Assembly: GCF_003019815.1 (NCBI RefSeq)
Contig: NZ_CP027773.1
Span: forward strand, 5,697,501 to 5,761,500
DNA length: 64,000 bases
Reading direction: 5' to 3'
DNA from: Variovorax sp. PMC12
GTDB lineage: Bacteria; Pseudomonadota; Gammaproteobacteria; Burkholderiales; Burkholderiaceae_C
A program made the translations under genes and the position numbers. The notes beneath the pieces are model-generated. The model did not search any database and had not been told where the DNA came from. It saw nothing but the letters and a program-made list of their open reading frames with translations. This document shows, one piece after another, positions 7,230 to 14,587 of this stretch (the first letter of the stretch is position 1; every line of letters starts with the position of its first letter).

Positions 7230-7991
7230 ATGCCAAAGCCTCTTGTAGCGCTCGCGAAATTTCTTTTTTTTCTCCTGCCCGCCATTGGAGCGGCGGCCGC
7301 CGTCCCACCGCTTACCCCTCAAGAATGGAATATTTCACAAGACCTTCCATTTGCAGATCAAGTCAAACGACACATTGCACTGATGAAGAGAATCAATGAA
7401 GTGATGACTGAAACTGGAGAGCGAAAAACGGCGGCCATTGCTGCGAACAGCCTGCCGGGGTATTTGGAAGCTGAAGCTGATATGGAGAACGTGAAAAAGC
7501 TTCTCGCTCCTTATGCCGTTGCAGAGGCGAAAGTAAAGGAGCTTGTATCCCAGGGGTACAAACTGAATGCGGTAGAGCCAAAAGTGTGCAAGGCTGAAGC
7601 GGAATGCGTGCCAATTGACGCTATAACTGAAATGTTTTTCTTTACTAAGACCTACTCCTCAGCGCTCGGTCCGGGCTTCAATAAGGAAGAAAAGGATCAA
7701 GATCCTGTAACTGTAAACGGTTTTCCAATTGAATCATTCTTCCGAGTCTTAGCCGATAAACCCCTTGATTTTTTTACTTTCGGGCTACTGCCGGCGATTC
7801 GTGATGCATTCATTCCGCCCGGTGAAACGGGAGAAATAGCGCTTTTGATCCGTGATCCTGGCAAGCGCACCGTAGAAATCGTTCAAAACCTTCGCGATGG
7901 AATTGTTCCAAAATCGGATAACGGTGAGGGTGCCAAGATTCTTCGCGATCCAATCAACTGCACAATTGGTAGATTTTTCAAGCGCTGCTGA
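7230..7991 (+). CDS. Secreted/periplasmic protein, probable lysogenic-conversion moron
   Basis: A 253-aa protein with a clear signal peptide: KPLVALAKF, hydrophobic LFFLLPAIGAAAA, and probable cleavage after AAAA-VPP. The mature part is mixed alpha/beta with two cysteine pairs (VCKAEAEC near 115-122; INCTIGRFFKRC at the C-terminus) that could form disulfides in the periplasm. No family recognised. Base composition is clearly lower in GC than the neighbours, and the gene has its own near-consensus promoter and GGAG ribosome site, all signs of an independently acquired gene expressed in the lysogen. Role unknown; host-surface modification or superinfection exclusion are possibilities only. Confidence 0.75.
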   Translation: MPKPLVALAKFLFFLLPAIGAAAAVPPLTPQEWNISQDLPFADQVKRHIALMKRINEVMTETGERKTAAIAANSLPGYLEAEADMENVKKLLAPYAVAEAKVKELVSQGYKLNAVEPKVCKAEAECVPIDAITEMFFFTKTYSSALGPGFNKEEKDQDPVTVNGFPIESFFRVLADKPLDFFTFGLLPAIRDAFIPPGETGEIALLIRDPGKRTVEIVQNLRDGIVPKSDNGEGAKILRDPINCTIGRFFKRC

Positions 7992-8596
7992 ATGCGCTTT
8001 AGTCCATTGCATAAGCGGGCCACGCTCGATAACTGGCTATCTCAGCGGGCGTACTGTGCCGCCCGTTGGTCCTGGGCTCGCTGGCTTACAGCGTCCAGTG
8101 CCTGAGATATCGCCCTTGATGCGATGCGTGTCCCTCCACGCCGCCGCTGATGTGATGGCCCTCTGTAGAGGGCATGCCGGTAACTCGATCCGGCTCCACG
8201 ATGGGAAGAGTTGTGCCCAAGCTGTCACGCTCTGAGGCTTCGACCGCCGATTACCTCGCCATCGGTCGGTTTGGCGCCGCGCTGTTGTGTGTGCGCGAAC
8301 TGGCCCTGTCGCTTCATCACGCACCACGCGGCACGCTCTGCGACTGGAAGAACCAGACTTCACCCCTTTCTCTTTCTGCTCGGGCGGCGGTGCAGGGCGC
8401 TTTCAACTGCTGTGCGCCTGGGATATCCGATATCGGTTTTAAAGACCGTGACGGGAGGCAGTGCGATGACAGCGACCCCATCGCGTGGTGCACCACCTGC
8501 TGCGCTCCGAAGAGCTGGACCCGCCTCTGCTTCCTGTTGGCTTTGCCGGCTTCGTGTCGCTTGCCGGGGTCGTTTCGCTGTGTGTGCTGCGATGGA
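7992..8596. other. About 600 bp without a supported gene
   Basis: No reading frame here has convincing start, codon use or neighbours. A long plus frame (8174-8950) is open through it but only its C-terminal 75 codons look like a gene. The stretch separates the moron from the operator cluster and may carry leader or decayed sequence. Confidence 0.4.
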
Positions 8597-8641
8597 CTGC
8601 ATTATGCAGAACTGCATTGGATAGTCAATGCAGTAGTGCAT
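8597..8641. promoter_or_regulatory. Distal repressor-operator cluster
   Basis: Contains the perfect palindrome ATGCAGAACTGCAT (8604-8617), identical to the operator in front of the Cro-like gene at 10030-10043, and a near copy ATGCAGTAGTGCAT (8628-8641) 24 bp away centre to centre. An extra half site CTGCAT lies at 8597-8602. These lie just upstream of the 75-aa gene and should be bound by the CI-like repressor, by analogy to lambda OL. Confidence 0.7.
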
Positions 8642-8682
8642 GATTTTTTGCGATACTTCCTCCACGCCATGTCGGCGGACGC

Positions 8683-8706
8683 AAAAAGCCCGCGCGTGGC
8701 GGGCTT
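8683..8706 (-). terminator. Terminator of the immunity transcript
   Basis: On the minus strand GCCCGC, 5-nt loop, GCGGGC and five T residues. It would end transcription coming leftward from the CI-like and DUF1508-like genes. The hairpin also precedes the ribosome site of the plus-strand 75-aa gene. Confidence 0.7.
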
Positions 8707-8722
8707 AGAGAAGGAGTTGCAG

Positions 8723-8950
8723 ATGGGTACCGAACTACACGCTACCAGCGAGCAGATGAGTGAGCGGGCGACGCATCCGAGGCAGATTGTTCAGGAGCGT
8801 AGTGCCGCTCTACTGCGTGCCCTGACTGGCCTGCCCGTTGAGGAGGGGGAGGCCGTCCTGTCCTGGTTGCGCAGCAAGATCACCTGCGCGAACGTGATCA
8901 TCATGGACAACCCAGTCGATACGACTGGGTTCCCACGCATAGGCACGTAA
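8723..8950 (+). CDS. Small protein under the distal operators (75 aa)
   Basis: The frame is open much further upstream, but the start is placed at the ATG 8723 because AAGGAG lies 6-7 nt in front and the upstream extension has non-coding character. The product has a helical centre (HPRQIVQERSAALLRALTGL, then EEGEAVLSWLRSKI) and ends DTTGFPRIGT. No family recognised. It lies opposite to, and within, the predicted leftward immunity transcript, so the two would be antisense. The upstream operator cluster suggests CI control. Confidence 0.55.
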   Translation: MGTELHATSEQMSERATHPRQIVQERSAALLRALTGLPVEEGEAVLSWLRSKITCANVIIMDNPVDTTGFPRIGT

Positions 8951-8953
8951 AGA

Positions 8954-9178
8954 TCAATCCGTGACAGCCGAAGCCGTCTTGCCGTCCTTGAATTCGAATA
9001 GCGGCGCGCGCTTGCGATCGACTACCAAGTCGTAGCAATGAATACAGTCAGCGCGGTTCTTGTATGTTTCGCTGCTACGGGCAAGTTCTTCATGATTGCC
9101 ATATGACGCGACGTTCCAGTACCAGGGTTGACCAAACTGGTTGCTTGCGTTGTAGAGCAGACGGCCATAGACAGACAT
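8954..9178 (-). CDS. DUF1508/YegP-like small protein
   Basis: The start is taken at the ATG 9176-9178 because GAGGA lies at normal distance; the longer ATG at 9188-9190 has no ribosome site. The 74-aa product carries the DUF1508-like pattern WYWNVASYGNHEELARSSE followed by TYKNRADCIHCYDLV, close to the W.L.A.NG..IA.S..Y.SK..C..GI.LV consensus. DUF1508 proteins are small beta-hairpin proteins of unknown role. It follows the CI-like repressor and probably shares its transcript, so it should be expressed in the lysogen. Confidence 0.6.
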   Translation of the reverse strand: MSVYGRLLYNASNQFGQPWYWNVASYGNHEELARSSETYKNRADCIHCYDLVVDRKRAPLFEFKDGKTASAVTD

Positions 9179-9234
9179 TTTTTTCCTCATGTGGTGCTGC
9201 TTGCGCGCTCAAGCGCGTCTCTTGTGCTCCCTGA

Positions 9235-9981
9235 TTAATACTGCTCGCTCTTCCACACCGTCAAGATCTTGCCGATGATGTGCAGGTGCGGGTTTTTGGG
9301 TGAGATGTCGTAGGGCGGGAAGTCGTCCTTGTTCTTCGAGATCACGCGAAGGACGAAGCCAGGCCCATTGAATTCGGGCACGCGCTGAAGGATCTTGATG
9401 TAGCCCTCATCGCCGACGCGGAAGAAGTAGACGCCTTCATGATCAACGCGGTTCACGCCGCGGTCCATCAGCAGCGGGTCGCCTGGGTTGAACATGCCCT
9501 TCATCGACGGGCCGAACCCGGTGACGATGCAGAGATTCGCCAGGCTCGTGTACGACCGCACGTTGAGCTGCAGCCACTCGCGATCCACCTTCCAGCTCTT
9601 GATGATGCCGGGCGGCTCTGCCTCCAGGAGCAGCTTGCCGCGCGTATCCATGCCGCCGGCAACGTCGTATTGAACGATGACCACCTCGTCGCCGGATACG
9701 GAAGGCGACGATGACGACTGCGTGGCGGGCGGTGGCGCTTCGCCGGAAATGCGGGCCCATTCGCTCGCGGCCAGAGCCTCGTCGTAGAAGGCCAGCACAT
9801 CCACGCCGAGGTGCTTTGCCGCCAGTTCGAGCGCTTCGCTGCGCTTGGGCTGCTTGATGAGCCCCTTCTTGAACCGGTCGAAACCGGACTGAGCAGACGG
9901 CCTCTTGATCGCGCCGGCCAGGGAGTTGGGGTTCAAGCCGCGCTTGGCGAGTAGTTTGTCAAAGAGGGTAGGGCCGTCCAT
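9235..9981 (-). CDS. CI-like prophage repressor, S24 (LexA-type) peptidase fold
   Basis: A 248-aa repressor. The N-terminal ~70 residues form a compact DNA-binding domain (FDKLLAKRGLNPNSLAGAIK... GFDRFKKGL). A Ser/Pro-rich linker at about 82-96 leads to the LexA-type C-terminal domain. Catalytic residues are visible: Ser159 in GFGPSMKGMF and Lys196 in GYIKIL; the Ala108-Gly109 bond in YDVAGGM is the likely autocleavage site. It should hold the lysogenic state by binding the ATGCAGAACTGCAT operators at 10030 and 8604 and be inactivated by RecA-stimulated cleavage. There is no Shine-Dalgarno before the ATG, and a possible promoter places the start at or near +1. Confidence 0.9.
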   Translation of the reverse strand: MDGPTLFDKLLAKRGLNPNSLAGAIKRPSAQSGFDRFKKGLIKQPKRSEALELAAKHLGVDVLAFYDEALAASEWARISGEAPPPATQSSSSPSVSGDEVVIVQYDVAGGMDTRGKLLLEAEPPGIIKSWKVDREWLQLNVRSYTSLANLCIVTGFGPSMKGMFNPGDPLLMDRGVNRVDHEGVYFFRVGDEGYIKILQRVPEFNGPGFVLRVISKNKDDFPPYDISPKNPHLHIIGKILTVWKSEQY

Positions 9982-9988
9982 GGATTGA

Positions 9989-10017
9989 ACTATGCATAAA
10001 TGAGTAATGCATGTCTG
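9989..10017 (-). promoter_or_regulatory. Possible promoter of the CI-like gene
   Basis: On the minus strand CAGACA (10012-10017), a 17-bp spacer and CATAGT (9989-9994); each box matches consensus at 4 of 6. The -10 ends 7 nt before the ATG and overlaps an ATGCAT half site, so repressor could autoregulate. It would produce an almost leaderless message, as for lambda cI from PRM. Confidence 0.4.
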
Positions 10018-10043
10018 CTTGATAAAGCAATGCAGAACTGCAT
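9992..10043. promoter_or_regulatory. Proximal repressor operators between CI-like and Cro-like genes
   Basis: ATGCAGAACTGCAT at 10030-10043 lies between the -35 and -10 of the rightward promoter and overlaps the -10. Two ATGCAT half sites at 9992-9997 and 10007-10012 lie over the leftward promoter. The 14-bp palindrome is identical to that at 8604-8617. Confidence 0.75.
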
Positions 10044-10046
10044 AAT
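10019..10046 (+). promoter_or_regulatory. Rightward early promoter
   Basis: TTGATA (10019-10024), 16-bp spacer, CATAAT (10041-10046). The predicted start falls at about 10053, the A of the Cro-like ATG, giving a leaderless message; no Shine-Dalgarno is present upstream of that ATG. The operator at 10030-10043 covers the spacer and -10. Confidence 0.65.
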
Positions 10047-10052
10047 GACGGC

Positions 10053-10256
10053 ATGACTCAGATCCAAGCCGTTATCCGGAAGCTGCGCAGCCATCTGTCG
10101 CAATCAGAGATATCTCGCCTGACGGGCATTGCGCAACCGAAGATTTCCCGCTGGGAGGCCGGCAAGGTGGCCGCTGGCGCCGAAGAGGCCCTGAAGCTCG
10201 CTGCTCTGGCTGCCCAGTACCCGGCCGCCAGCACCGGCAAGGAGGTGTCGCAGTGA
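10053..10256 (+). CDS. Cro-like helix-turn-helix repressor
   Basis: A 67-aa protein that is almost entirely an HTH_XRE-type domain: IRKLRSHLSQSEISRLTG then IAQPKISRWEAGKVAAGAEE. It is divergent from the CI-like gene across a 71-bp operator region, the classical position of Cro. It should repress the CI promoter and favour lytic growth. The start codon appears leaderless. The stop overlaps the next GTG start. Confidence 0.85.
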   Translation: MTQIQAVIRKLRSHLSQSEISRLTGIAQPKISRWEAGKVAAGAEEALKLAALAAQYPAASTGKEVSQ

Positions 10257-10516
10257 CCGACGACATCCCCATGTTCGCCCGCTCCGTGCTGGGCGGAAAG
10301 AAGACCGCCAAGCTCGAAGCCCGCGTTTCCGACGACCTGAAGGAAACCGTGCGCCGCCGCTGGGTGGACCTCGGCTTCGAGTCCGAGAGCCAGTACCTCG
10401 AATACCTTGCGACGGTGGATTGCTACGGCGTTGAGCATGTCCGTATGGTCCATGAACGCCGCCTGTCTATGGTCCGCACTTTGTCGGCAACTTCGCAGAC
10501 AGGAGCGCTGGCATGA
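10253..10516 (+). CDS. Small possible regulatory protein (87 aa)
   Basis: GTG start at 10253 with GGAGG 7 nt upstream, overlapping the Cro-like stop. The product has a basic N-terminus (LGGKKTAKLEARVSDDLKE) followed by helices (TVRRRWVDLGFESESQYLEY), a layout like ribbon-helix-helix proteins in which KLEARVSDDLKE forms the strand and first helix. Its position directly after Cro is where CII or other early regulators sit. Assignment as RHH regulator is tentative. Confidence 0.6.
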   Translation: MTDDIPMFARSVLGGKKTAKLEARVSDDLKETVRRRWVDLGFESESQYLEYLATVDCYGVEHVRMVHERRLSMVRTLSATSQTGALA

Positions 10517-10878
10517 AGACGGCGACCACCATGCCCGCGCACGCCAAGCGCGTCGCTACCGCGCGCCGCCTCGGCGAGGAAGCCGGTCAGGCCAGCCTTG
10601 CGCTGGCGGAGCAGGATGACCCGGACTTCGGCGCGAAGGCCTACCAGTTCATCGTCGCCTACGTCCGCAAGCGTCGCCGCGTGCCGGGCGAGAGCGTCAC
10701 GCTCGCATGCTGCCTGGCCGGCATCCGCCCGAAGGATGACCGCAGCTTCGGCCCGATCTACGCGAAGGCGATCCGCGCTGGCGACATCCGTGTAGTGGGC
10801 ACCGTGGCGCGCGTGCGCGGCCATGGTTCGGCCGGCGGGAAGTTGTATGCGCCGGGAAAGGCTCGCACGACGCAATGA
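10513..10878 (+). CDS. Conserved hypothetical early phage protein (121 aa)
   Basis: A 121-aa basic protein containing DDPDFGAKAYQFIVAYVRK, then VPGESVTLACCLAGIRPKDD and RSFGPIYAKAIRAGDIRVVG, ending in a Gly-rich basic tail (RVRGHGSAGGKLYAPGK). This pattern recurs in temperate phage early operons of Burkholderiales and reads like a winged-helix-type fold. ATGA overlaps on both sides. Function unknown; a role in replication is likely only from context. Confidence 0.6.
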   Translation: MKTATTMPAHAKRVATARRLGEEAGQASLALAEQDDPDFGAKAYQFIVAYVRKRRRVPGESVTLACCLAGIRPKDDRSFGPIYAKAIRAGDIRVVGTVARVRGHGSAGGKLYAPGKARTTQ

Positions 10879-12071
10879 GCACGATCATCATGGCGGCCTG
10901 CTGGCCGCTCCAAGGAATGTCGCCCGCGCAGAAGGCGGTGCTGATCTCGCTCGCGGACCAGGCGAACGACGATGGCGTCTGCTGGCCGTCCGTCAACACC
11001 ATCGGGCTGCGCACCTGCTTGTCCGAGCGCGCTGTTCAAGCCGCGCTGAAGTGGCTGGAAGAGCAGGGCGCCTTGCTGCGTGACCACCGTTCGCAGCGCT
11101 CCACCATGTACACCGTGACGCCGCAGGCACTGGTCGGCGAGATCACGCGCACGGTGCACTACGTCTATCGCATCACGCACACCCCGTCGGGACAGTTCTA
11201 CATCGGCTTGCGCACCTGCGGCGGGGATCCGCTCGAAGACAGCAGCTACTTCGGCTCGGGTGTGTCGGCCGAGTGGCTGGCGAAGCGGAAGGCTGATTGC
11301 GTCAAGGAGATCGTGGCCAGCTTCGAGCACCGGCACCAGGCCGCGCAGTTCGAAACGGCGGAGATTGCTCTGGCGATCCAGAACCCGAGGTGCCTGAATC
11401 GCAAGGTCAGTGCCCCGGGCTCTGCGACCCACGGCCGGCATGTCGTGGCTGACCCCGCAGATGCTGCACCCGCAGCTCCTGCACCCGCAAATGGCGCACC
11501 CCACCCCGCAGCATCTGCGCCGTCAACCCCGCAGCATCTGCACCTCGACGGTGCGGCATCTGCACCCGGAACCATCAATGAACCATCAGTAGAACCGTCA
11601 AGAGAACCATTACCGGCAGCTGCGCCGCCGGTCGCCGCGAAGGGCCGCGCCGACAAGGCGAAGGGCGGGGAGGCCGAGGAAACCGCGTTGCAGGCCGCCT
11701 GCCGCGCCACCTGGGCCGCCTATGCCGAGGCCTACGGAGCCCGCTACGGCGCGCGCCCGGTGCGCAACGCCCAGGTCAACGCGAAGGTGAAGCAGTTCGT
11801 CCAGCGCATCGGCTACGACGAGGCACCGGCGGTGGCGAAGTTCTACGTCGAGCGCGTCGCCGACGCCTATGTGACGCGCGAGTGCCACCCGGTGGGCACG
11901 CTGCTGCAGAAGGCGGAGGGCTACCGCACGCAGTGGGCTGCCGGGCACGCGATGACCAGCACGCGGGCGCGCCAGATGGACCAGTCTCAGGCGAACTTCG
12001 ACGCGGCCGAGGAAGCGATGGCCATCTTGCGCCAGCGCCGCGGCGAACTGGAGGGGGGCAGCAATGCGTGA
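10875..12071 (+). CDS. Replication initiator-like protein with an internal GIY-YIG domain
   Basis: A 398-aa protein with three parts. Residues 1-85 are a winged-helix/HTH domain of the phage replication-initiator type (GMSPAQKAVLISLADQAND... LSERAVQAALKWLEEQG). Residues ~94-180 look like a GIY-YIG nuclease: VHYVYRI at 94-100, YIG at 109-111, a SSYFGSG block and a QFETAEIA helix carrying the probable catalytic Glu. An Ala/Pro-rich linker (about 180-255) leads to a C-terminal helical domain (TWAAYAEAYGARYG... NAKVKQFV... VERVADAYVTRECHPVGTLLQKAEGYRTQW, quoted in parts) usual in such proteins. It probably melts or nicks the origin and recruits the helicase with the next gene. The GIY-YIG part is unusual in this position. 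Confidence 0.7.
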   Translation: MSTIIMAACWPLQGMSPAQKAVLISLADQANDDGVCWPSVNTIGLRTCLSERAVQAALKWLEEQGALLRDHRSQRSTMYTVTPQALVGEITRTVHYVYRITHTPSGQFYIGLRTCGGDPLEDSSYFGSGVSAEWLAKRKADCVKEIVASFEHRHQAAQFETAEIALAIQNPRCLNRKVSAPGSATHGRHVVADPADAAPAAPAPANGAPHPAASAPSTPQHLHLDGAASAPGTINEPSVEPSREPLPAAAPPVAAKGRADKAKGGEAEETALQAACRATWAAYAEAYGARYGARPVRNAQVNAKVKQFVQRIGYDEAPAVAKFYVERVADAYVTRECHPVGTLLQKAEGYRTQWAAGHAMTSTRARQMDQSQANFDAAEEAMAILRQRRGELEGGSNA

Positions 12072-12855
12072 CTCCGACCTGCAATGGCTGGTGCAGCAGC
12101 TGATCGGCACGGCCGAGCTGCTGGGCCAGCAGATGTCGCCGACGGCGGCCGCCCTGATGGCCGAGGACCTGAGCGCTTTTCCGCGCGAGGCCCTGGATCG
12201 CGCGCTGCGGCGCGTTCGCACGGAGCACACCGGCAAGCTGACGCCGAAGGCCGTGCTGGATCGCGTCGATGAGGTGATGGGCCGCCCGGCGCCGAACGAA
12301 GCCTGGGCCATGGCCTTGGAAGCGCTGGACGAGCGCGCCACCGTGGTGTGGACCAGCGAAGTGTCGCTGGCGTGGCAGATCGCCCGCCCCATTGCAGTCG
12401 GCGGCGACAAGGTGGGCGCGCGCATGGCGTTCCTCTCCGCCTACGAGCGCCTGGTGCGTGATGCGCGCGACCGCCGCGAAGCGCCCGAGGTGCTGGTGTC
12501 GGTGGGCTGGGACGGTGCCGCACGCGATGCCGCGCTGGACCGCGCCGTGCAGTACGGGCGCCTGGGTCATGAAGCGGCTGCGGCCATGCGCGGCACGGCG
12601 CTGGAGCTGGCGCCGCCGGTACTCAACCCCGTGGCGCTGCTGGCCGGCAAGGTCGAGGCGACAGCACAGGCCTCCCCAGAAATGCGCCGCCGGCTGACCG
12701 CGCTGCGCGAGGAACTGGCCAGCCGCGCGAAGGCGCGTGCCGCCGAGAGCGCTGCCGCCGTGCAGCACCGAAACGAAGCGTGGGCCGCCCGACAGGCGGA
12801 CGCGCAGCGCCGGGTGGACGAACGCCTGGCCGCCGAGCAGGAATCCGAAGCATGA
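12064..12855 (+). CDS. Replication protein P-like / helicase-loader candidate
   Basis: A 263-aa helical protein overlapping the initiator gene by 8 bp. The N-terminus (LLGQQMSPTAAALMAEDLSA then FPREALDRALRRVRTEHTGKL, TPKAVLDRVDEVMGRPAPNE) matches phage proteins found directly after an O-like initiator, where lambda P sits. The centre includes WDGAARDAALDRAVQYGRLG. The last ~60 residues are a charged coiled-coil tail. Loading of host DnaB is inferred from position and pattern. Confidence 0.6.
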   Translation: MRDSDLQWLVQQLIGTAELLGQQMSPTAAALMAEDLSAFPREALDRALRRVRTEHTGKLTPKAVLDRVDEVMGRPAPNEAWAMALEALDERATVVWTSEVSLAWQIARPIAVGGDKVGARMAFLSAYERLVRDARDRREAPEVLVSVGWDGAARDAALDRAVQYGRLGHEAAAAMRGTALELAPPVLNPVALLAGKVEATAQASPEMRRRLTALREELASRAKARAAESAAAVQHRNEAWAARQADAQRRVDERLAAEQESEA

Positions 12856-13385
12856 AGACCATCGAAGAGATCAAGGGGCGCTGCAAGATCACGCCCGAAG
12901 GCCACTGGCTGTGGGACGGTTCGCTGCGCCCGGACGGCCGCGCCAACATCTGGGCGCCGGACTACACCAAGGGCGGGATGACGGTACAGAGCGGGCCGCG
13001 GGCGGTGACGCACTGCACGACGGGCAAGCCCATCCCGAACGGTTGGCGCGCCTACGGCACCTGCGACGAGCGCGCGTGCTGCAACCCGGATCACATCGCT
13101 TGCACGAGCGACGCCGCCTTCGGCCGCTGGCAGACGAAGACCGGTGTGTACAAGGGCAAGACCACGCGCATCCTCGCGAACCGCGCCATCGCCCGCGCGC
13201 GCTCGAAGGTGACGCCGGCGCTGATCGTGGAGATCCAGTCCAGCCGGGAGACGGGGCGCGCCATCGCGAAGCGGCTGGGCATCGGTACCACGCTGGTCAG
13301 CCGCGCGCGCCGCGGCGAGCTGAAGAGCTTTGCCAGCAAGGGCGTGTTCACCGGCCTCGGTGCGCGTGAAGGAGCATGCCCATGA
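12852..13385 (+). CDS. HNH-type endonuclease with C-terminal HTH
   Basis: A 177-aa protein. Residues 1-90 have the layout of HNH homing-type nucleases: a WLWDGSLRP start, THCTTGKPIPNGW, then C71, C76-C77, N78 and H81 in CCNPDHI. Residues ~110-155 (VEIQSSRETGRAIAKRLGIG) form an HTH like the NUMOD/IENR DNA-binding modules. It may be a free-standing homing endonuclease or a packaging/recombination nuclease. ATG at 12852 overlaps the previous stop (ATGA). Confidence 0.7.
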   Translation: MKTIEEIKGRCKITPEGHWLWDGSLRPDGRANIWAPDYTKGGMTVQSGPRAVTHCTTGKPIPNGWRAYGTCDERACCNPDHIACTSDAAFGRWQTKTGVYKGKTTRILANRAIARARSKVTPALIVEIQSSRETGRAIAKRLGIGTTLVSRARRGELKSFASKGVFTGLGAREGACP

Positions 13386-13645
13386 CCTGCCCCAACTGCG
13401 CCAAGGCGGCTATCCGGGCGGACTGGCCCGGCTACACGGCCAACTGCCGCGAGTGCCTGACCCGCGGCATCGCCAATGGTCCCGAATTCTGGCGCTCTCG
13501 CCAGGACGGCACGCTGCGCGACGAGTACAAGGCCGCGCTCCGGAACATCTGGGGCGACGACTGGAAGAAGGGGCACGAGGCCGTCAAGCTCGCCGCCCAG
13601 CAGCTCGGCCAGATGCGCGCCGCACCACAAGGAGCCTTGCTGTGA
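13382..13645 (+). CDS. Small zinc-ribbon protein (87 aa)
   Basis: The start is placed at the second ATG (13382) because GGAG at 13371-13374 is 7 nt in front of it, while the first ATG (13376) is too close. The N-terminus MTCPNCAKAAI ... TANCRECLTRGIANGPEFW holds two CxxC pairs (residues 3-6 and about 23-26), a zinc ribbon. The C-terminal half is helical (RDEYKAALRNIWGDDWKKGHE). It lies just before, and overlaps by GTGA, the RuvC-like gene. Probable nucleic-acid-binding accessory. Confidence 0.7.
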   Translation: MTCPNCAKAAIRADWPGYTANCRECLTRGIANGPEFWRSRQDGTLRDEYKAALRNIWGDDWKKGHEAVKLAAQQLGQMRAAPQGALL

Positions 13646-14073
13646 CGGTGCACATCCTCGGTATCGACCCGGGCGCGAGCACAGGCCTTGCAGCCTTCGA
13701 CGGTGGCGCGCTGCAGTTCCTTCGCACTGTGGAGCCGCACACCATCGAGCACATGCTGCGCAGCTACATGCCAGCGCGCGTGGTGTTCGAGGACAGCCGG
13801 CTGGAGTCGAAGGTGTGGACGACCGCGGGCAGCCGCGCGGCAGCGCTGAAGATCGCTCGTAACGTAGGGCAGGTTGATGCGTGGTGCGGCCTCATCACCT
13901 CGGTGTGTGCAGACCTCGGCATTCCGGCGCACGGCATCAGCCCGACCGCCAAGGGCGCCAAGCTGAACGCGGCACAGTTCGCCGCCGCTACCGGCTGGGC
14001 CGAGCGGAGCAACCAACACGAGCGCGATGCCGCCATGGTGGCGTGGCCGTACCGGAGGGCGCGTCATGGCTGA
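13642..14073 (+). CDS. RuvC-like Holliday-junction resolvase
   Basis: A 143-aa protein of the RNase H fold as in RuvC: first acidic residue Asp9 in ILGIDPGASTGLA, Glu50 in VVFEDSRLES, and Asp129 in ERDAAMVAW near the end. It should cut branched DNA arising in phage recombination or replication before packaging. GTG start with GGAG 7 nt upstream. It overlaps both neighbours. Length is slightly below bacterial RuvC, as usual for phage RuvC-like resolvases. Confidence 0.75.
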   Translation: MTVHILGIDPGASTGLAAFDGGALQFLRTVEPHTIEHMLRSYMPARVVFEDSRLESKVWTTAGSRAAALKIARNVGQVDAWCGLITSVCADLGIPAHGISPTAKGAKLNAAQFAAATGWAERSNQHERDAAMVAWPYRRARHG

Positions 14074-14587
14074 CATCGTGCTGGTGCGCCAGCAACCCGT
14101 CGAACTGCCTGAAGAGAAGCGCGCCATCGCGCGCGAGGTGTTCACCGGCCACGTCGATGGCCTGGGCCAGCAGAACCAGAACCGCTGGCGCCGTTTTCTC
14201 TCCGGCCTCATGCGGCTGGAGCCGGGCGAAATGATGGAGGTGAAGACCCACCAGCAGCGCCTGGGCTGGTACCACCGCAAGCACATGGCGCTCGAGCAGG
14301 CCGTGTTCCAGGCCCAGGAGCGTTTCGAAGCCTTCGAGCCCTTCCGCGACTGGCTGAAGGTCGGAGCCGGGCACGTCGAGTGGTATCCGGGCCCGAAGGG
14401 CGGCGTGTTCCCCGTGCCGAAGAGCATCAGCTACTCGAAGATGGAGCAGGGCGAGATGGAGGTGTTCCACGCCAACGCCGTCGCCTTCCTGCGCACCGAG
14501 CACGCGGGAAAGACGCTTTGGCGCCACCTGTCCACGCCCATGCGCATCCAGATGATCGAGACGGTGCTGGGGGAATTCCGGGAATGA
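14066..14587 (+). CDS. DUF1367-like phage protein
   Basis: ATG at 14066 with GGAGG 7 nt upstream; an open frame starting at 14027 is less likely. The 173-aa product contains RLGWYHRKHMALEQAVFQAQ, the analogue of the N..FH.KYFALLNLAF signature of DUF1367, followed by FRDWLKVGAGHVE, YPGPKGGVFPVPKSISYSKM and an EMEVFHANAVAFL block. DUF1367 genes sit in the nin-like region of lambdoid phages; their role is unknown. Confidence 0.65.
   Translation: MADIVLVRQQPVELPEEKRAIAREVFTGHVDGLGQQNQNRWRRFLSGLMRLEPGEMMEVKTHQQRLGWYHRKHMALEQAVFQAQERFEAFEPFRDWLKVGAGHVEWYPGPKGGVFPVPKSISYSKMEQGEMEVFHANAVAFLRTEHAGKTLWRHLSTPMRIQMIETVLGEFRE

Noticed and set aside
8174..8722. Long upstream extension of the 75-aa gene frame (258 codons in total)
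   Set aside because: It runs through operator palindromes and a terminator, has Cys/Ser-rich non-coding character, and a good ribosome site supports the internal ATG at 8723.
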